Shown here one piece after another: positions 42,673-50,620 of a stretch of DNA of 52,133 nt. The number at the start of each line of letters is the position of its first letter. The first letter of the stretch is position 1. The stretch is from Acidobacteriota bacterium (GTDB taxonomy: Bacteria > Acidobacteriota > Thermoanaerobaculia > Multivoradales > J023). Under the pieces are notes generated by a model. The model ran no database searches, had not been told where the DNA came from, and was given only the letters and a program-made list of their open reading frames with translations. Location of the stretch: NCBI GenBank assembly GCA_003697015.1, contig RFGL01000311.1, positions 1 through 52,133 of the forward strand. Reading direction: 5' to 3'. The translations under genes were made by a program, and so were the position numbers.

Positions 42673-42678
42673 ATCCTA
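42673..42678 (-). promoter_or_regulatory. candidate -10 element of the ATL gene (TAGGAT)
   Basis: Minus-strand TAGGAT lies 27 bases before the ATL ATG. On the plus strand the overlapping CTACAT, 16 bases after CTGACA (42654-42659), could serve the divergent DUF1572 gene. Confidence 0.35.
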
Positions 42679-42727
42679 CATCCCGGCGTCCGACCCAACG
42701 CCTACCCGCGACCTCGAGGTAATCCCC

Positions 42728-43285
42728 ATGTCCGATCCGCTCGCCAGCCATCTGCTGGAGGAAATCCGTGGCTCCTTCCGTTCCCTGCGCTCGCAGGCCG
42801 AGCGCGCCCTCGACCAGATCGACGACGATGCCTTCCTCGCACCGTTCGGTGACGGCAATAGCCCGGCGCTCCTGGTCAAGCACGTGGCGGGCAATCTGCG
42901 TTCCCGCTTCACCGATTTCCTGACCACCGACGGGGAGAAGCCCGACCGCGATCGCGAGAGCGAATTCGTGCTCGCGCCGGAGGACGACCGCCCTTCCCTC
43001 GAGGCCCGATGGCGAGAGGGCTGGGCCTGCTTGGAGGGCGCGCTTGCCGCCCTGGCCCCTGCCGACCTGGAACGCACGGTCTTGATCCGCTACCAGCCCC
43101 ATACCGTCCTCCGCGCTCTTCAACGTGCCCTCACCCACGTCGCCTACCACGTCGGTCAGATTGTGCAGCTGTGCCGCCACCGCTGCCGTGGCCGGTGGCA
43201 GAGTCTGAGCATTCCCCGCGGCGAAAGCGATGCCTTCAACGAGACGATGCGCCGGCGCTTCGGCCCGCAAACCGCTGGTGAATGA
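42728..43285 (+). CDS. DinB-like DUF1572 family protein
   Basis: 185 aa. Helical bundle with DinB/YfiT-like features: LLVKHVAGNLRSRFTDFL carries the first conserved His, and ALTHVAYHVGQIVQLCR the C-terminal HxxxH pair, the usual metal-binding triad. DUF1572 members are putative metal-dependent (thiol-linked) transferases; substrate unknown. It begins 82 bp from the divergent ATL gene. GAGG lies 10 bases before the ATG. The stop is just before the left direct repeat of the toxin-antitoxin region. Confidence 0.85.
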   Translation: MSDPLASHLLEEIRGSFRSLRSQAERALDQIDDDAFLAPFGDGNSPALLVKHVAGNLRSRFTDFLTTDGEKPDRDRESEFVLAPEDDRPSLEARWREGWACLEGALAALAPADLERTVLIRYQPHTVLRALQRALTHVAYHVGQIVQLCRHRCRGRWQSLSIPRGESDAFNETMRRRFGPQTAGE

Positions 43286-43290
43286 GCGCT

Positions 43291-43329
43291 AGGGACGGTC
43301 TCAGGTTGCGTCCTGGTCCGGTGCTCGCG
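43291..43329. repeat. left direct repeat flanking the vapBC-type locus
   Basis: Starts agggacggtc and ends cggtgctcgc; matched by 44037-44079 on the far side with small gaps and substitutions. Its end resembles part of the 194-bp repeat unit at 40.1-40.5 kb. Confidence 0.6.
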
Positions 43330-43334
43330 TGGCG

Positions 43335-43747
43335 TCAGCCCACGAGGTGGAAGCCCACGGCGGCGAAGTGGTGATCGAACGACAGGGCGAAGCGGATGCG
43401 CTCGCGCTTCATGATCACGAAGCTGGTCGCGTCGACGGCCGACAGCTTGTGCAGATCCCGGCGCCTGAAATAGGCCCAGGCCCGGGCCAGATCGTCCGGC
43501 GAGCAGGGGAGGATCTCAAAGCGTGCGAGGTCGGCCAAGGACGCCTGCCAGGCGAGAGCGACGTCCCGGTGAACGTTCCGTTCCAGAAAGGTGAAGGTCT
43601 CCAGCACCACCGGGACGTCGAGACCGGCGACCCTGCGGCCGTGATCTCTTCCCAGGCCTCGCGGGCGCGCGGGTGAAATGGATTGCGGGTCAATGCCAGG
43701 GCGATCCATGCCCCGGTATCGACGAATACCGGCTCCCCCGATCGCAT
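43335..43747 (-). pseudogene. vapC: VapC-like PIN-domain toxin, frameshifted
   Basis: The ATG at 43747 overlaps the antitoxin stop as TGATG. The first 45 codons read as a PIN start: EPVFVDTGAWIALALTRNPF with catalytic Asp10, then ARE-AWEEITAAG. Around 43610-43615 this frame leaves the family. The -1 frame then continues as PVVLETFTFLERNVHRDVAL, through LSAVDATSFVIMKRERIRFA and SFDHHF, to the stop at 43335. Both halves together hold the expected PIN acidic residues (Asp10, Glu in VLETF, Asp in AVDATS, Asp in SFDHH). One base appears missing, by mutation or assembly error. If real, the tRNA/rRNA-cleaving toxin is inactive. Confidence 0.8.
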
Positions 43748-43965
43748 CACGGATCGTCGTAGATCGCATCGTGCTCGACCGAGGTGCGGTTGGGCTCGCC
43801 GTCCCACAGACCGACGGGGCCCTGATTCTCGGGCCGCAACCACACGCGGCGCACAGCCTCGCGCACCAGCTCGGCAATACTTCGGCCCGATCGTGCGGCG
43901 GCCGCCCGCAGCGCAACCAGCTCCTCTTCGCGCAGATAGACTTGAGTCTTCACCATATGTGTCAT
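43747..43965 (-). CDS. vapB: VapB-like ribbon-helix-helix antitoxin
   Basis: 72 aa from the ATG at 43965. The N-terminal KTQVYLREEELVALRAAAAR followed by SGRSIAELVREAVRRVW is a CopG/Arc-type ribbon-helix-helix, for DNA binding and dimerisation. The acidic C-terminal tail (VEHDAIYDDP) would bind and neutralise the PIN toxin. Several in-frame ATGs exist (43980, 43968, 43965, 43956); I chose 43965 because AGGGGA lies four bases before it. An inverted repeat overlaps the start and probably allows self-repression. Confidence 0.85.
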   Translation of the reverse strand: MTHMVKTQVYLREEELVALRAAAARSGRSIAELVREAVRRVWLRPENQGPVGLWDGEPNRTSVEHDAIYDDP

Positions 43966-43988
43966 CATTCCCCTATTCATGACACATG
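43957..43988. promoter_or_regulatory. inverted repeat, likely antitoxin operator
   Basis: ATGTGTCAT at 43957-43965 and its exact reverse complement ATGACACAT at 43979-43988 are separated by 13 bases and span the vapB start. Ribbon-helix-helix antitoxins usually bind such sites to repress their own operon. Confidence 0.6.
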
Positions 43989-44036
43989 TCCAACGACGTA
44001 ATGCAGGGCCGTCCCGGCGCCCGGGCCCAGCCTACA

Positions 44037-44079
44037 AGGGACGGTCGTGGTTGGTGCGTGCTGGTCGCGGTGCTCGCTC
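44037..44079. repeat. right direct repeat flanking the vapBC-type locus
   Basis: agggacggtc ... cggtgctcgc, partner of 43291-43329, 746 bp apart. The following bases ctcagaggac also occur in the 194-bp repeat at 40.1-40.5 kb. Confidence 0.6.
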
Positions 44080-44095
44080 AGAGGACGCCCTGGGC

Positions 44096-44755
44096 CTACG
44101 ACTCGGGGACGGCGGTGAGGAGGACGACCAGGGCCTTGCGTTCGCCGTCGAGGCGCGAGGTGCCGACCACCACCGTCTCGCCCACCTCCATGCGAAACGA
44201 CGTCGAGATCAGGGGCGTCCGCGCCAGCGGCGCGACCACCGCGCCCTGCGGCATCACCCGCGAGCGCAGGGCGTCCGCCACCGGCGTCTCACTGCTCTCG
44301 CTGAGCTCGAAGTGGCTGACGAAGATCTGCCCACCGGTCTCCTCCGACGGGCTGCGGTGGCGCAACGAGACGCGGAAGAGACGCTCCTCCGGGCCGCGCA
44401 TCTTGGCCGAGGCATACCCCGACGAACGCAGCCAGGCGAAATCGAGCAGGCGGTAAGTGGTGAAGGGAAGAAAGTCCCTGAGATCCACCAGGGCCTTCTG
44501 GGCGCTCTTCGACAACCCTTCGAACGACGTCTCGCCGCTGCCCACGTCGGCCACCAGGAGATGGACCTGGAAGGACTGAGACGGTTGCTCCGACAGGTCC
44601 TCTCCTCCGGGGGTGAGCTCCAGCAATCGCGCGGTGAGCGCGTCCGCCGACGGTGCCGGGGGGGCGGGAGGAGCCGGCGGCTGCGCCACCAGGGCGAACG
44701 GCGCCAGCAGGACGAGGGTCGAGAAGACGACGGCGGCGTGATGCTTGGTGTTCAT
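44096..44755 (-). CDS. secreted protein of unknown function downstream of ECF sigma operon
   Basis: 219 aa. The signal peptide is HHAAVVFSTLVLLAPFALVA, then a Pro/Ala spacer (QPPAPPAPPAP). The mature part is mixed alpha/beta, with FQVHLLVADVGSGETSFEGL, LPFTTYRLLDFAWLRSSGYA and a C-terminal strand pair FRMEVGETVVVGTSRLDGE, followed by ALVVLLTAVP. The last part resembles the end of secretin-like or bactofilin-like envelope domains only vaguely. I do not recognise the family. It starts 41 bp after the anti-sigma-like gene with GAGGACA before the ATG, so it is probably in the sigma operon. Confidence 0.75.
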   Translation of the reverse strand: MNTKHHAAVVFSTLVLLAPFALVAQPPAPPAPPAPSADALTARLLELTPGGEDLSEQPSQSFQVHLLVADVGSGETSFEGLSKSAQKALVDLRDFLPFTTYRLLDFAWLRSSGYASAKMRGPEERLFRVSLRHRSPSEETGGQIFVSHFELSESSETPVADALRSRVMPQGAVVAPLARTPLISTSFRMEVGETVVVGTSRLDGERKALVVLLTAVPES

Positions 44756-44796
44756 TGCCTGTCCTCAAAGAAGATCGGTTGAATTTCAGTTGAAAC

Positions 44797-45156
44797 CTAG
44801 AGCTCGAGCTCCGAGCTCAGGGTCCAGATGATCCGCGTGCCACCGGCGGTGGTGAACCGCACTTGACGGCGGTCGGAGCGAGCGGCTTCGGCGTTCCCCG
44901 GCAGGTCCATCGCCGGTCGCGGGGCCGGGTGGCCGGCCGGCCACCGCAGAGCGCCCAGGGCCAGGGCGAGGGCGACGGCCGCCGCGCCGATCCACGCCAG
45001 ACGCGGCCGCCAGGCGCGCCGCTCGTCGCCCACCGCCGCCAGGACGCGGCGCCGCATGCGGGCCACCTCCGCCCCGTCGAGGGCCTCGTCGGGCGTCCAG
45101 GGATCGCCCTGGCGCAGCAGCGCCCGGAGCTCGTCGTCGAATCTCTGTTCGCTCAT
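44797..45156 (-). CDS. anti-sigma-factor-like single-pass membrane protein
   Basis: 119 aa. The cytoplasmic N-terminal ~50 residues (DDELRALLRQGDPWTPDEAL, EVARMRRRVLAAV) precede one membrane helix (LAWIGAAAVALALALGALRW). A short outer part ends RFTTAGGTRIIWTLSSELEL. The ATG overlaps the sigma gene stop (ATGA), the usual place for an anti-sigma factor. There is no HxxxCxxC zinc motif, so it is not a ZAS-type anti-sigma. Regulation of the neighbouring sigma factor is inferred from position. Confidence 0.75.
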   Translation of the reverse strand: MSEQRFDDELRALLRQGDPWTPDEALDGAEVARMRRRVLAAVGDERRAWRPRLAWIGAAAVALALALGALRWPAGHPAPRPAMDLPGNAEAARSDRRQVRFTTAGGTRIIWTLSSELEL

Positions 45157-45716
45157 CGTTCGCCTCCCCCGCGGCCCGCCGCCGGCCGCGGCGCCAGTTC
45201 CGCCGCCATCAGCCGGCGGGCGCGCGACAGATGCCAGCGCACCGTCACCCGGGCGACGCCGAGCAGCGCCGCCACCTCCGCCACCGGCCTCCCCTCGAGC
45301 TCGTGCAGGACGACGATCGCCCGCCGGCGTGGATCGAGAACGGCGAGCGCTCGCCGCACCGCCGCCCGCGCGACCAGGGCATCCTCCGGATCGCCGCCGG
45401 CGTCGTCGCGCCCGCCGGCGAGCTCGTTCTCGGCGGCGCGGCGGCGTACGGCGCGCCGCCGGTGATGATCGCGGCACAGGTTGATCAGGGTGCGGACCAA
45501 CCAGGCCTCGGCCCCGCCGTCGCTCGCCGGCAGGCGCGCCGCGTGGCGGGCGGCGCGCAGGAAGCACTCCTGCACCGCGTCGCGGGCCTCTTCGGCACCG
45601 GGCAGCATGCGCCGCGCCAGGCGGAAGAGACGCGCTTGCTGGCGGTCGAAGAGCATCCCCAACCGCTGCCGCGGGTCGGGCTCGGCGGTCGGGCTCATGG
45701 CGTGTTCCAGGATCAT
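45153..45716 (-). CDS. ECF-type RNA polymerase sigma factor
   Basis: 187 aa. Region 2 is LFRLARRMLPGAEEARDAVQ then ECFLRAARHAARL. Region 4 is ALAVLDPRRRAIVVLHELEG then VAEVAALLGVARVTVRWHLSRAR, a helix-turn-helix for the -35 element. The linker is acidic and Gly-rich. I chose the ATG at 45716; one at 45698 would remove six residues. It heads a three-gene unit with the anti-sigma-like and secreted proteins and probably controls an envelope-response regulon (inference). Confidence 0.92.
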   Translation of the reverse strand: MILEHAMSPTAEPDPRQRLGMLFDRQQARLFRLARRMLPGAEEARDAVQECFLRAARHAARLPASDGGAEAWLVRTLINLCRDHHRRRAVRRRAAENELAGGRDDAGGDPEDALVARAAVRRALAVLDPRRRAIVVLHELEGRPVAEVAALLGVARVTVRWHLSRARRLMAAELAPRPAAGRGGGER

Positions 45717-45775
45717 CGTTTCGCTCACACCCTTGAAGACGCGCCGGCGGGGGGATGCGTTGGTGAGGTGGCGGG

Positions 45776-46570
45776 TCAATCGCCGGGCGGCGGCCGGCGG
45801 CGGGCGAAGAGCAGGCCGGCCCAGGTGTCGTCGATCCTGGCGATCTTGTAGTCGACGAAGTCCCGTTCGAGGCCGAAGCGGCGGACGTCGGCCTGGGTCA
45901 GGTCGCCGGCGAGAATCGAAGACTTCTTCGGCCACGCCAGCCACAGACCGCCGCCCCTTCTAAGCGCGCGGCTGGCGGCGGGGAAACGCCGTATCAGCTC
46001 GCTGCGGGAGCGGGCGAAGAGCAGGATCAGGTCGGCCGCGCCGCGCGCCGACGTCTTCAGGCGAACCTCCGCCGGCAACTCGCCCAAGGTCCGTTCGAAG
46101 TCCGCCGGCGCGTTCAAGAGAGCGACCGTCGCCCCGGCCTTGATGCCGAGCTTCTTGGGCAGCGGGGTACCGGCGTAGGCGTCCATCGCGCCGGGTACCA
46201 CCGGATCGACCGGTGGATTCGCCAGACCCCGGGCGACGGCGTCGCCGGCGTCGTCCCAGGGGGCGTAGACCGCATCCGGCAGCAGGGCGCGCAGGCGCTC
46301 GACCTTGGCCGGCACGCCGCCGAGGAAGACCAGCGGCAACGGCCGGCTGGCCGGTCGCTGGCGCAGCCACACCGCCACGTCACGGCCCTGGGACGGCAGC
46401 CGTCCGAGGTCGACGACGAAGGCTTCGGGCAACGGTGAGAGCAGGCTCGGCAGCCCGGCCTGCGGCTCGAAAATCCCCACCTCGTAGCCCGCTGCCCGCA
46501 ACGCGGCGGCACGCTCCGCCGCCTCCTCGGCGTGCCAGCCGATCAGCGTGACGTGCGGCCGGGGGCTCAT
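45776..46570 (-). CDS. DUF3052 protein with receiver-like N-terminal domain
   Basis: 264 aa. The first ~120 residues have a receiver-like alternation: VTLIGWHAEEAAERAAALRA, VGIFEPQAGL, EAFVVDLGRLPSQGRDVAVW with a D at the position of a phosphoacceptor, and PLVFLGG. Residues ~140-255 match DUF3052: YAGTPLPKKLGIKAGATVAL, LLNAPADFERTLGELP, DLILLFARSRSEL, and GLWLAWPKKSS. The ATG overlaps the amidohydrolase stop (ATGA). DUF3052 has no assigned function. A real phosphorelay role is unproven because the acidic pair and Lys of receivers are not clear. Confidence 0.8.
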   Translation of the reverse strand: MSPRPHVTLIGWHAEEAAERAAALRAAGYEVGIFEPQAGLPSLLSPLPEAFVVDLGRLPSQGRDVAVWLRQRPASRPLPLVFLGGVPAKVERLRALLPDAVYAPWDDAGDAVARGLANPPVDPVVPGAMDAYAGTPLPKKLGIKAGATVALLNAPADFERTLGELPAEVRLKTSARGAADLILLFARSRSELIRRFPAASRALRRGGGLWLAWPKKSSILAGDLTQADVRRFGLERDFVDYKIARIDDTWAGLLFARRRPPPGD

Positions 46571-48330
46571 CGCTCGACGGGCGACGGCTTGTGGTAGACC
46601 ACCCGCCCGCCGACCACGGTCAGCAGCACCTCCAGGTCCTTGAGCTCGGCGGGATCGACCTCGAAGGGATTGCGGTCGAGCACCACCAGATCGGCGAGCT
46701 TGCCGGCGGTGAGGGACCCCTTCGTCGTCTCCTCGCCCGCCGCCCAGGCGTTGTTGATCGTGTAGGCGCGGAGCGCGGTCTCGAGGTCGATCCGCTCCTG
46801 TGGATACCAGCCGCCGGGCGGTTTGCCGTCGAGGGTCTGGCGGGTCACCGCGGCGTAGATGCCGAGCATGGGATTCGCCGGGTACCACGACGCGTTGGTG
46901 CCCGGCCAATCGCTGCCGAAGGACAGCCGCACGCCCTTGTCGTGCAGGGTCTTGAAAGCATAGGCCCAGCGCGCCCGCTCGCCGATGCGCTCCTCCATCC
47001 AGCGCATGTCGTCGATGCAATGGTAGGGCTGGACCTCCGCGATCACCCCCATCTTCGCCATGCGCTCGGCCACCTGCGGGCCGCGGATCACCTGGGTGTG
47101 GATCACCCGAAAACGGCGCTCCCGCGGCGGGTTGCTCTCCATCACCTGCTGGTAGAGATCGAGCAGGACGTCGATCGCCTCGTCGCCGATGGCGTGGACC
47201 TGCGGCTGATGGCCGCTGCGGTCGGCGCCGAGGAGGAGCTTCAGCATGTTGCCTTCCGGCTGCATCATCGGCCGCCAGCTGCCGCGCTCGCCGGAGGTCA
47301 GGTAGGGCTCGTAGAAGCGCGCCGACGAGTTGCCCATGATGCCGTCGACGAAGCCCTTGAGACCGCCGATCTTGAGCATCTCGTTGCCGAAGCCATGGCG
47401 GATGCCGACCCGCGCCAGATCCTGCCAGCGGTCGAGGGTGGGGCGGGCGTAGACCCTCACCGTCAGCTCGCCGCCGCGGTCGAGCTCTTGGAAGACCCGC
47501 AGCTGCTCCGGTGGGGTGACGTCGTGGATGCCGGTGACGCCGAAGCGGCGCAGCCGGGCGAGCGCCATCCGCGCTTCCGCCATGCGCTGCTCGAGGGAGG
47601 GCTGAGGGATCACCGCCTGCACCCGCGCCGCCGCCTCCGGCGCCAGAAGGCCGCTCATCGTCCCCCCCTCGTCGCAGTCGACGCCGGGCTGCCCGCAGGC
47701 GAGGCCGGCGGCGGCGAGGGCCGCGCCGTTGGCCAGATACCGACTGCGATCCCAACGCGACAGGAGAACCGGCCGCGAGCCGGTGATCGGCTCGATCATC
47801 CGCCGGTGGGGGACGAAGGGCGCTCGGTCCTCCGCCCCGCCACCCTCCTCGCCCTCACCGCTCGAGCCGCGTGCCCACGCTTCGTAGGCGCCCCAGTCGC
47901 CCCCGACCATCCAGGCGCCGGCGGGCAGCCGGGCGTGGGCTGCCGCCACCTCACGCGCCAGGCCCTCCGCGTCCGCCACCGCCAGCAGGTTGACCCCCAG
48001 CAGCAGGGCACCGGCGCGGTTGAAGTGGGTGTGGTTGTCGATCAGGCCGGGGAGCAGGAAGCGGCCCGGCATCTCCCGGACCTCGGTCATCGGCCCGCGG
48101 TAGAGCATGACGTCCCGGCGCTCTCCCACCGCGAGGATGCGCCCGTCGTCCATCGCCACGCCCCGCGCCCAAGGCGCCGCCGGATCGCCCGTCCAGGCCC
48201 ATTCGCCGACGACGATCAGGTCGGCGTACTGGGCCGACGCCGGGCCGCCGGCGGCGAGCACCAGCCAGCTGAGCAGCAGCCGCCACCCCCACGCCCCACG
48301 GCGTGGTGACGCGTCGCATTTTCGGTCCAT
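46567..48330 (-). CDS. YtcJ-like metal-dependent amidohydrolase, secreted
   Basis: 587 aa. The N-terminus [19 protein letters not shown] is a signal peptide. Metal-binding HxH is in [18 protein letters not shown]. Family motifs are [25 protein letters not shown] (carboxy-Lys region), [38 protein letters not shown] and [20 protein letters not shown]. The YtcJ/NfdA branch hydrolyses N-formyl or N-acyl amino compounds; the substrate is unknown. A TGC-TACGAT box ends six bases before the ATG with no Shine-Dalgarno. Confidence 0.9.
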   Translation of the reverse strand: MDRKCDASPRRGAWGWRLLLSWLVLAAGGPASAQYADLIVVGEWAWTGDPAAPWARGVAMDDGRILAVGERRDVMLYRGPMTEVREMPGRFLLPGLIDNHTHFNRAGALLLGVNLLAVADAEGLAREVAAAHARLPAGAWMVGGDWGAYEAWARGSSGEGEEGGGAEDRAPFVPHRRMIEPITGSRPVLLSRWDRSRYLANGAALAAAGLACGQPGVDCDEGGTMSGLLAPEAAARVQAVIPQPSLEQRMAEARMALARLRRFGVTGIHDVTPPEQLRVFQELDRGGELTVRVYARPTLDRWQDLARVGIRHGFGNEMLKIGGLKGFVDGIMGNSSARFYEPYLTSGERGSWRPMMQPEGNMLKLLLGADRSGHQPQVHAIGDEAIDVLLDLYQQVMESNPPRERRFRVIHTQVIRGPQVAERMAKMGVIAEVQPYHCIDDMRWMEERIGERARWAYAFKTLHDKGVRLSFGSDWPGTNASWYPANPMLGIYAAVTRQTLDGKPPGGWYPQERIDLETALRAYTINNAWAAGEETTKGSLTAGKLADLVVLDRNPFEVDPAELKDLEVLLTVVGGRVVYHKPSPVER

Positions 48331-48336
48331 GGCGCC

Positions 48337-48342
48337 ATCGTA
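48337..48342 (-). promoter_or_regulatory. candidate extended -10 element (TGC-TACGAT) of the YtcJ-like gene
   Basis: Minus-strand TACGAT preceded by TGC ends six bases before the ATG at 48330, fitting a leaderless transcript. Confidence 0.35.
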
Positions 48343-48388
48343 GCATGCCGCCGGTGGAGACCACTTCGCCAACGGCGCGCCGACGTCA

Positions 48389-48394
48389 TAGGAT
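48389..48394 (+). promoter_or_regulatory. candidate -10 element of argF (TAGGAT)
   Basis: TAGGAT lies 26 bases before the argF ATG in the divergent spacer; unlike its leaderless counterparts, this gene also has AGGAGG. Confidence 0.35.
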
Positions 48395-48420
48395 CGGCCC
48401 GACCAGGAGGACGACGCGCG

Positions 48421-49422
48421 ATGGCTTTCAATCTCCGCAACCGCAGTTTCCTCAAGCTCCTCGACTTCACCCCGGCCGAGATCCGCCACCTGCTGGAGCT
48501 CGCCCGGCAGCTCAAGGCCGCCAAGTACGCCGGCACCGAGCGGCCGCGCCTGCGCGGCAAGAACGTCGTCCTGATCTTCGAGAAGGCGTCGACCCGCACC
48601 CGCTGCGCTTTCGAGACCGCGGCCTATGACCAGGGCGCCCACGTCACCTACCTGGGGCCGACGGGATCCCACATCGGCCACAAGGAATCGGTGCGCGACA
48701 CGGCCCGGGTCCTGGGCCGGATGTACGACGGCATCGAGTACCGCGGCTTCGGCCAGGAGCGGGTCGAAGAACTGGCGCGCTACGCCGGGGTGCCGGTGTG
48801 GAACGGCCTGACGGACGAATTCCATCCCACCCAGGTGCTGGCCGACGTGATGACGATGCTCGAACAGTGCCCCAAGCCCCTCGCCGAGCAGTCCCTGTGC
48901 TACCTGGGCGACGGCGGCAACAACATGGGCAATTCCCTGATGGTCGGCTGCGCCAAGCTCGGCATCGACTTCCGCATGGCTTCCCCTCCCGGCTGCCGGC
49001 CGCGGCAGGAGCTGGTCGCGACCTGCCGCGAGATCGCCGCCTCAACCGGCGGCCGCCTCACCCTCACCGCCGACGTCGCCGACGCGGTGCACGGCGCCGA
49101 CTTCCTCTACACCGACGTCTGGGTATCGATGGGTGATCCCGAGGCGGCGTGGGAGGAGAGGATCACCCTGCTGCGTCCGTATCAGGTCAACAAGACCGTG
49201 CTCGAGCTGACCGACAATCCGGCGGTCAAGTTTCTCCACTGCCTGCCCGCCTTCCACGACCGCAAGACCACCAAAGGCGAGGAGATTTATCAGAAGTACG
49301 GTCTCGACGGCATGGAGGTGACCGACGACGTCTTCGAATCCGATCATTCCGTCGTCTTCGACCAGGCCGAGAATCGCGTGCATACGATCAAGGCCGTGAT
49401 GGTGGCGACCCTGGGAGACTAG
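48421..49422 (+). CDS. argF: ornithine carbamoyltransferase, catabolic/anabolic type
   Basis: 333 aa. The carbamoyl-phosphate loop is [20 protein letters not shown]. Other motifs are [18 protein letters not shown] (HPTQ), [14 protein letters not shown], the ornithine loop DVWVSMGD, and [10 protein letters not shown] (HCLP). Length and sequence fit ArgF/ArcB-type OTCase, which makes citrulline from ornithine and carbamoyl phosphate. AGGAGG lies eight bases before the ATG. No other arginine gene is adjacent, so anabolic versus catabolic use is open. Confidence 0.95.
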   Translation: MAFNLRNRSFLKLLDFTPAEIRHLLELARQLKAAKYAGTERPRLRGKNVVLIFEKASTRTRCAFETAAYDQGAHVTYLGPTGSHIGHKESVRDTARVLGRMYDGIEYRGFGQERVEELARYAGVPVWNGLTDEFHPTQVLADVMTMLEQCPKPLAEQSLCYLGDGGNNMGNSLMVGCAKLGIDFRMASPPGCRPRQELVATCREIAASTGGRLTLTADVADAVHGADFLYTDVWVSMGDPEAAWEERITLLRPYQVNKTVLELTDNPAVKFLHCLPAFHDRKTTKGEEIYQKYGLDGMEVTDDVFESDHSVVFDQAENRVHTIKAVMVATLGD

Positions 49423-49455
49423 CCCCCGCAGCCCGCCGGAGCCCAGGCGTGGATC

Positions 49456-49465
49456 GGAGATCTCC
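49456..49465. promoter_or_regulatory. palindrome GGAGATCTCC upstream of the AAA/DUF4276 cassette
   Basis: A perfect 10-bp palindrome lies 12 bases before the TGC-TAGGCT box and 72 bases before the AAA ATPase ATG. It could be an operator; no regulator gene is adjacent. Confidence 0.3.
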
Positions 49466-49477
49466 ACGAGGGCGTGC

Positions 49478-49483
49478 TAGGCT
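49478..49483 (+). promoter_or_regulatory. candidate extended -10 element (TGC-TAGGCT) of the AAA/DUF4276 cassette
   Basis: TAGGCT preceded by TGC lies 54 bases before the ATG at 49538. The gap to the ATG has no Shine-Dalgarno. Confidence 0.35.
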
Positions 49484-49537
49484 CTCCTGACCGTATCCGA
49501 GCGACCCAATCCTGCGGCGCCACGTTGACGAACGACC

Positions 49538-50620
49538 ATGCCACCTCTAGAGAAGGTCCGCGTAGCCGGCTTCAAGTCGATCCGAGATCAGGAAGTGGAG
49601 CTGCGCCCGCTTAACGTCATGATCGGAGCCAACGGCGCGGGCAAGTCGAATTTCGTCGGCATCTTCCGCCTACTGCGCGAGATTATCAAGAACAACCTAC
49701 AGCTTTACGTGGCGCGGTCCGGCGGCGCCGATCGACTCCTTCACTTCGGCCGCAAGGCGACCGATGCGATCGAGCTTCAATTTGAGTTTGAGCCCAACCT
49801 CTATCGATGCCGGCTGGAGCCTACCGCCAGCGGCTCGCTGATCTTTGCCGACGAAACGGTTTTCTTTCATGACAAGGCTCATTATGAAAACCCGTATGAG
49901 CAGCTGCTTGGCCGGGGTCATGTAGAGACTTTATTGCGATCTCCATCAAGCCGGATCGCCACCTACGTGCTGGCCTCGATCGAAAGCTGGTGGGTCTACC
50001 ACTTTCATGACACCAGCGAGAATGCGAAGGTCAAGCAAGCAGGCGACGTCGACGACAACCGTAGGCTGCGTCCGGATGCCGGCAATCTCGCCGCGTTACT
50101 CTATCTCCTGCGCGACACGAGTCCCGCCACCTACCGCGACATCGTCGAGACTGTGAGGCTCGCTGCACCTTTTTTCGACGACTTTGACCTCGCACCCGAC
50201 CGCCGCAATCCGAGGACCATCAAGCTCGAATGGAAGGAGCGAGGCTCCGACGCCTACTTCGACGCCAGCTCACTTTCCGACGGAACTCTCCGCTTCATCA
50301 GTCTGGCGACGCTCCTCCTGCAACCGCAGCCGCCGGCGACCATCCTCCTCGACGAGCCCGAGCTCGGCCTTCATCCCTACGCCATCACCCTCCTCGCCGA
50401 CCTCCTGCGCTCTGCCGCCGAGCGCACCCAGCTCATCGTTTCCACCCAGTCGGTGACCCTGGTCAACCAATTGGCGCCGGAAGACGTGATTGTCGTCGAT
50501 CGTGAAGCCGGCGCCTCCGTCTTCCGCCGACTCAACGAAGCCGACGTCGCTTCCTGGCTCGACGACTACGCCCTCGGCGACTTGTGGGAGAAGAACGTGA
50601 TCGGAGGGAGACCTGGGTGA
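49538..50620 (+). CDS. AAA family ATPase (AAA_21, OLD/ABC-ATPase-like), putative defence protein
   Basis: 360 aa. Walker A is GANGAGKS (30-37) after KVRVAGFKSIRDQEVELRPL, the usual SMC/OLD-type N-terminus. The ABC-like signature is LSDGT (246-250), Walker B is ILLDEPELGLHP with D272-E273, and the following strand is IVSTQSVTLVNQL, where the switch position is Gln rather than His. The middle ~80-230 is an insert without known motif. The stop overlaps the DUF4276 start (GTGA). The gene is visibly poorer in GC than its neighbours (29 G/C in the 60 bases from 49861), suggesting transfer. Such ATPases paired with TOPRIM-like proteins serve in anti-phage systems. Confidence 0.85.
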   Translation: MPPLEKVRVAGFKSIRDQEVELRPLNVMIGANGAGKSNFVGIFRLLREIIKNNLQLYVARSGGADRLLHFGRKATDAIELQFEFEPNLYRCRLEPTASGSLIFADETVFFHDKAHYENPYEQLLGRGHVETLLRSPSSRIATYVLASIESWWVYHFHDTSENAKVKQAGDVDDNRRLRPDAGNLAALLYLLRDTSPATYRDIVETVRLAAPFFDDFDLAPDRRNPRTIKLEWKERGSDAYFDASSLSDGTLRFISLATLLLQPQPPATILLDEPELGLHPYAITLLADLLRSAAERTQLIVSTQSVTLVNQLAPEDVIVVDREAGASVFRRLNEADVASWLDDYALGDLWEKNVIGGRPG

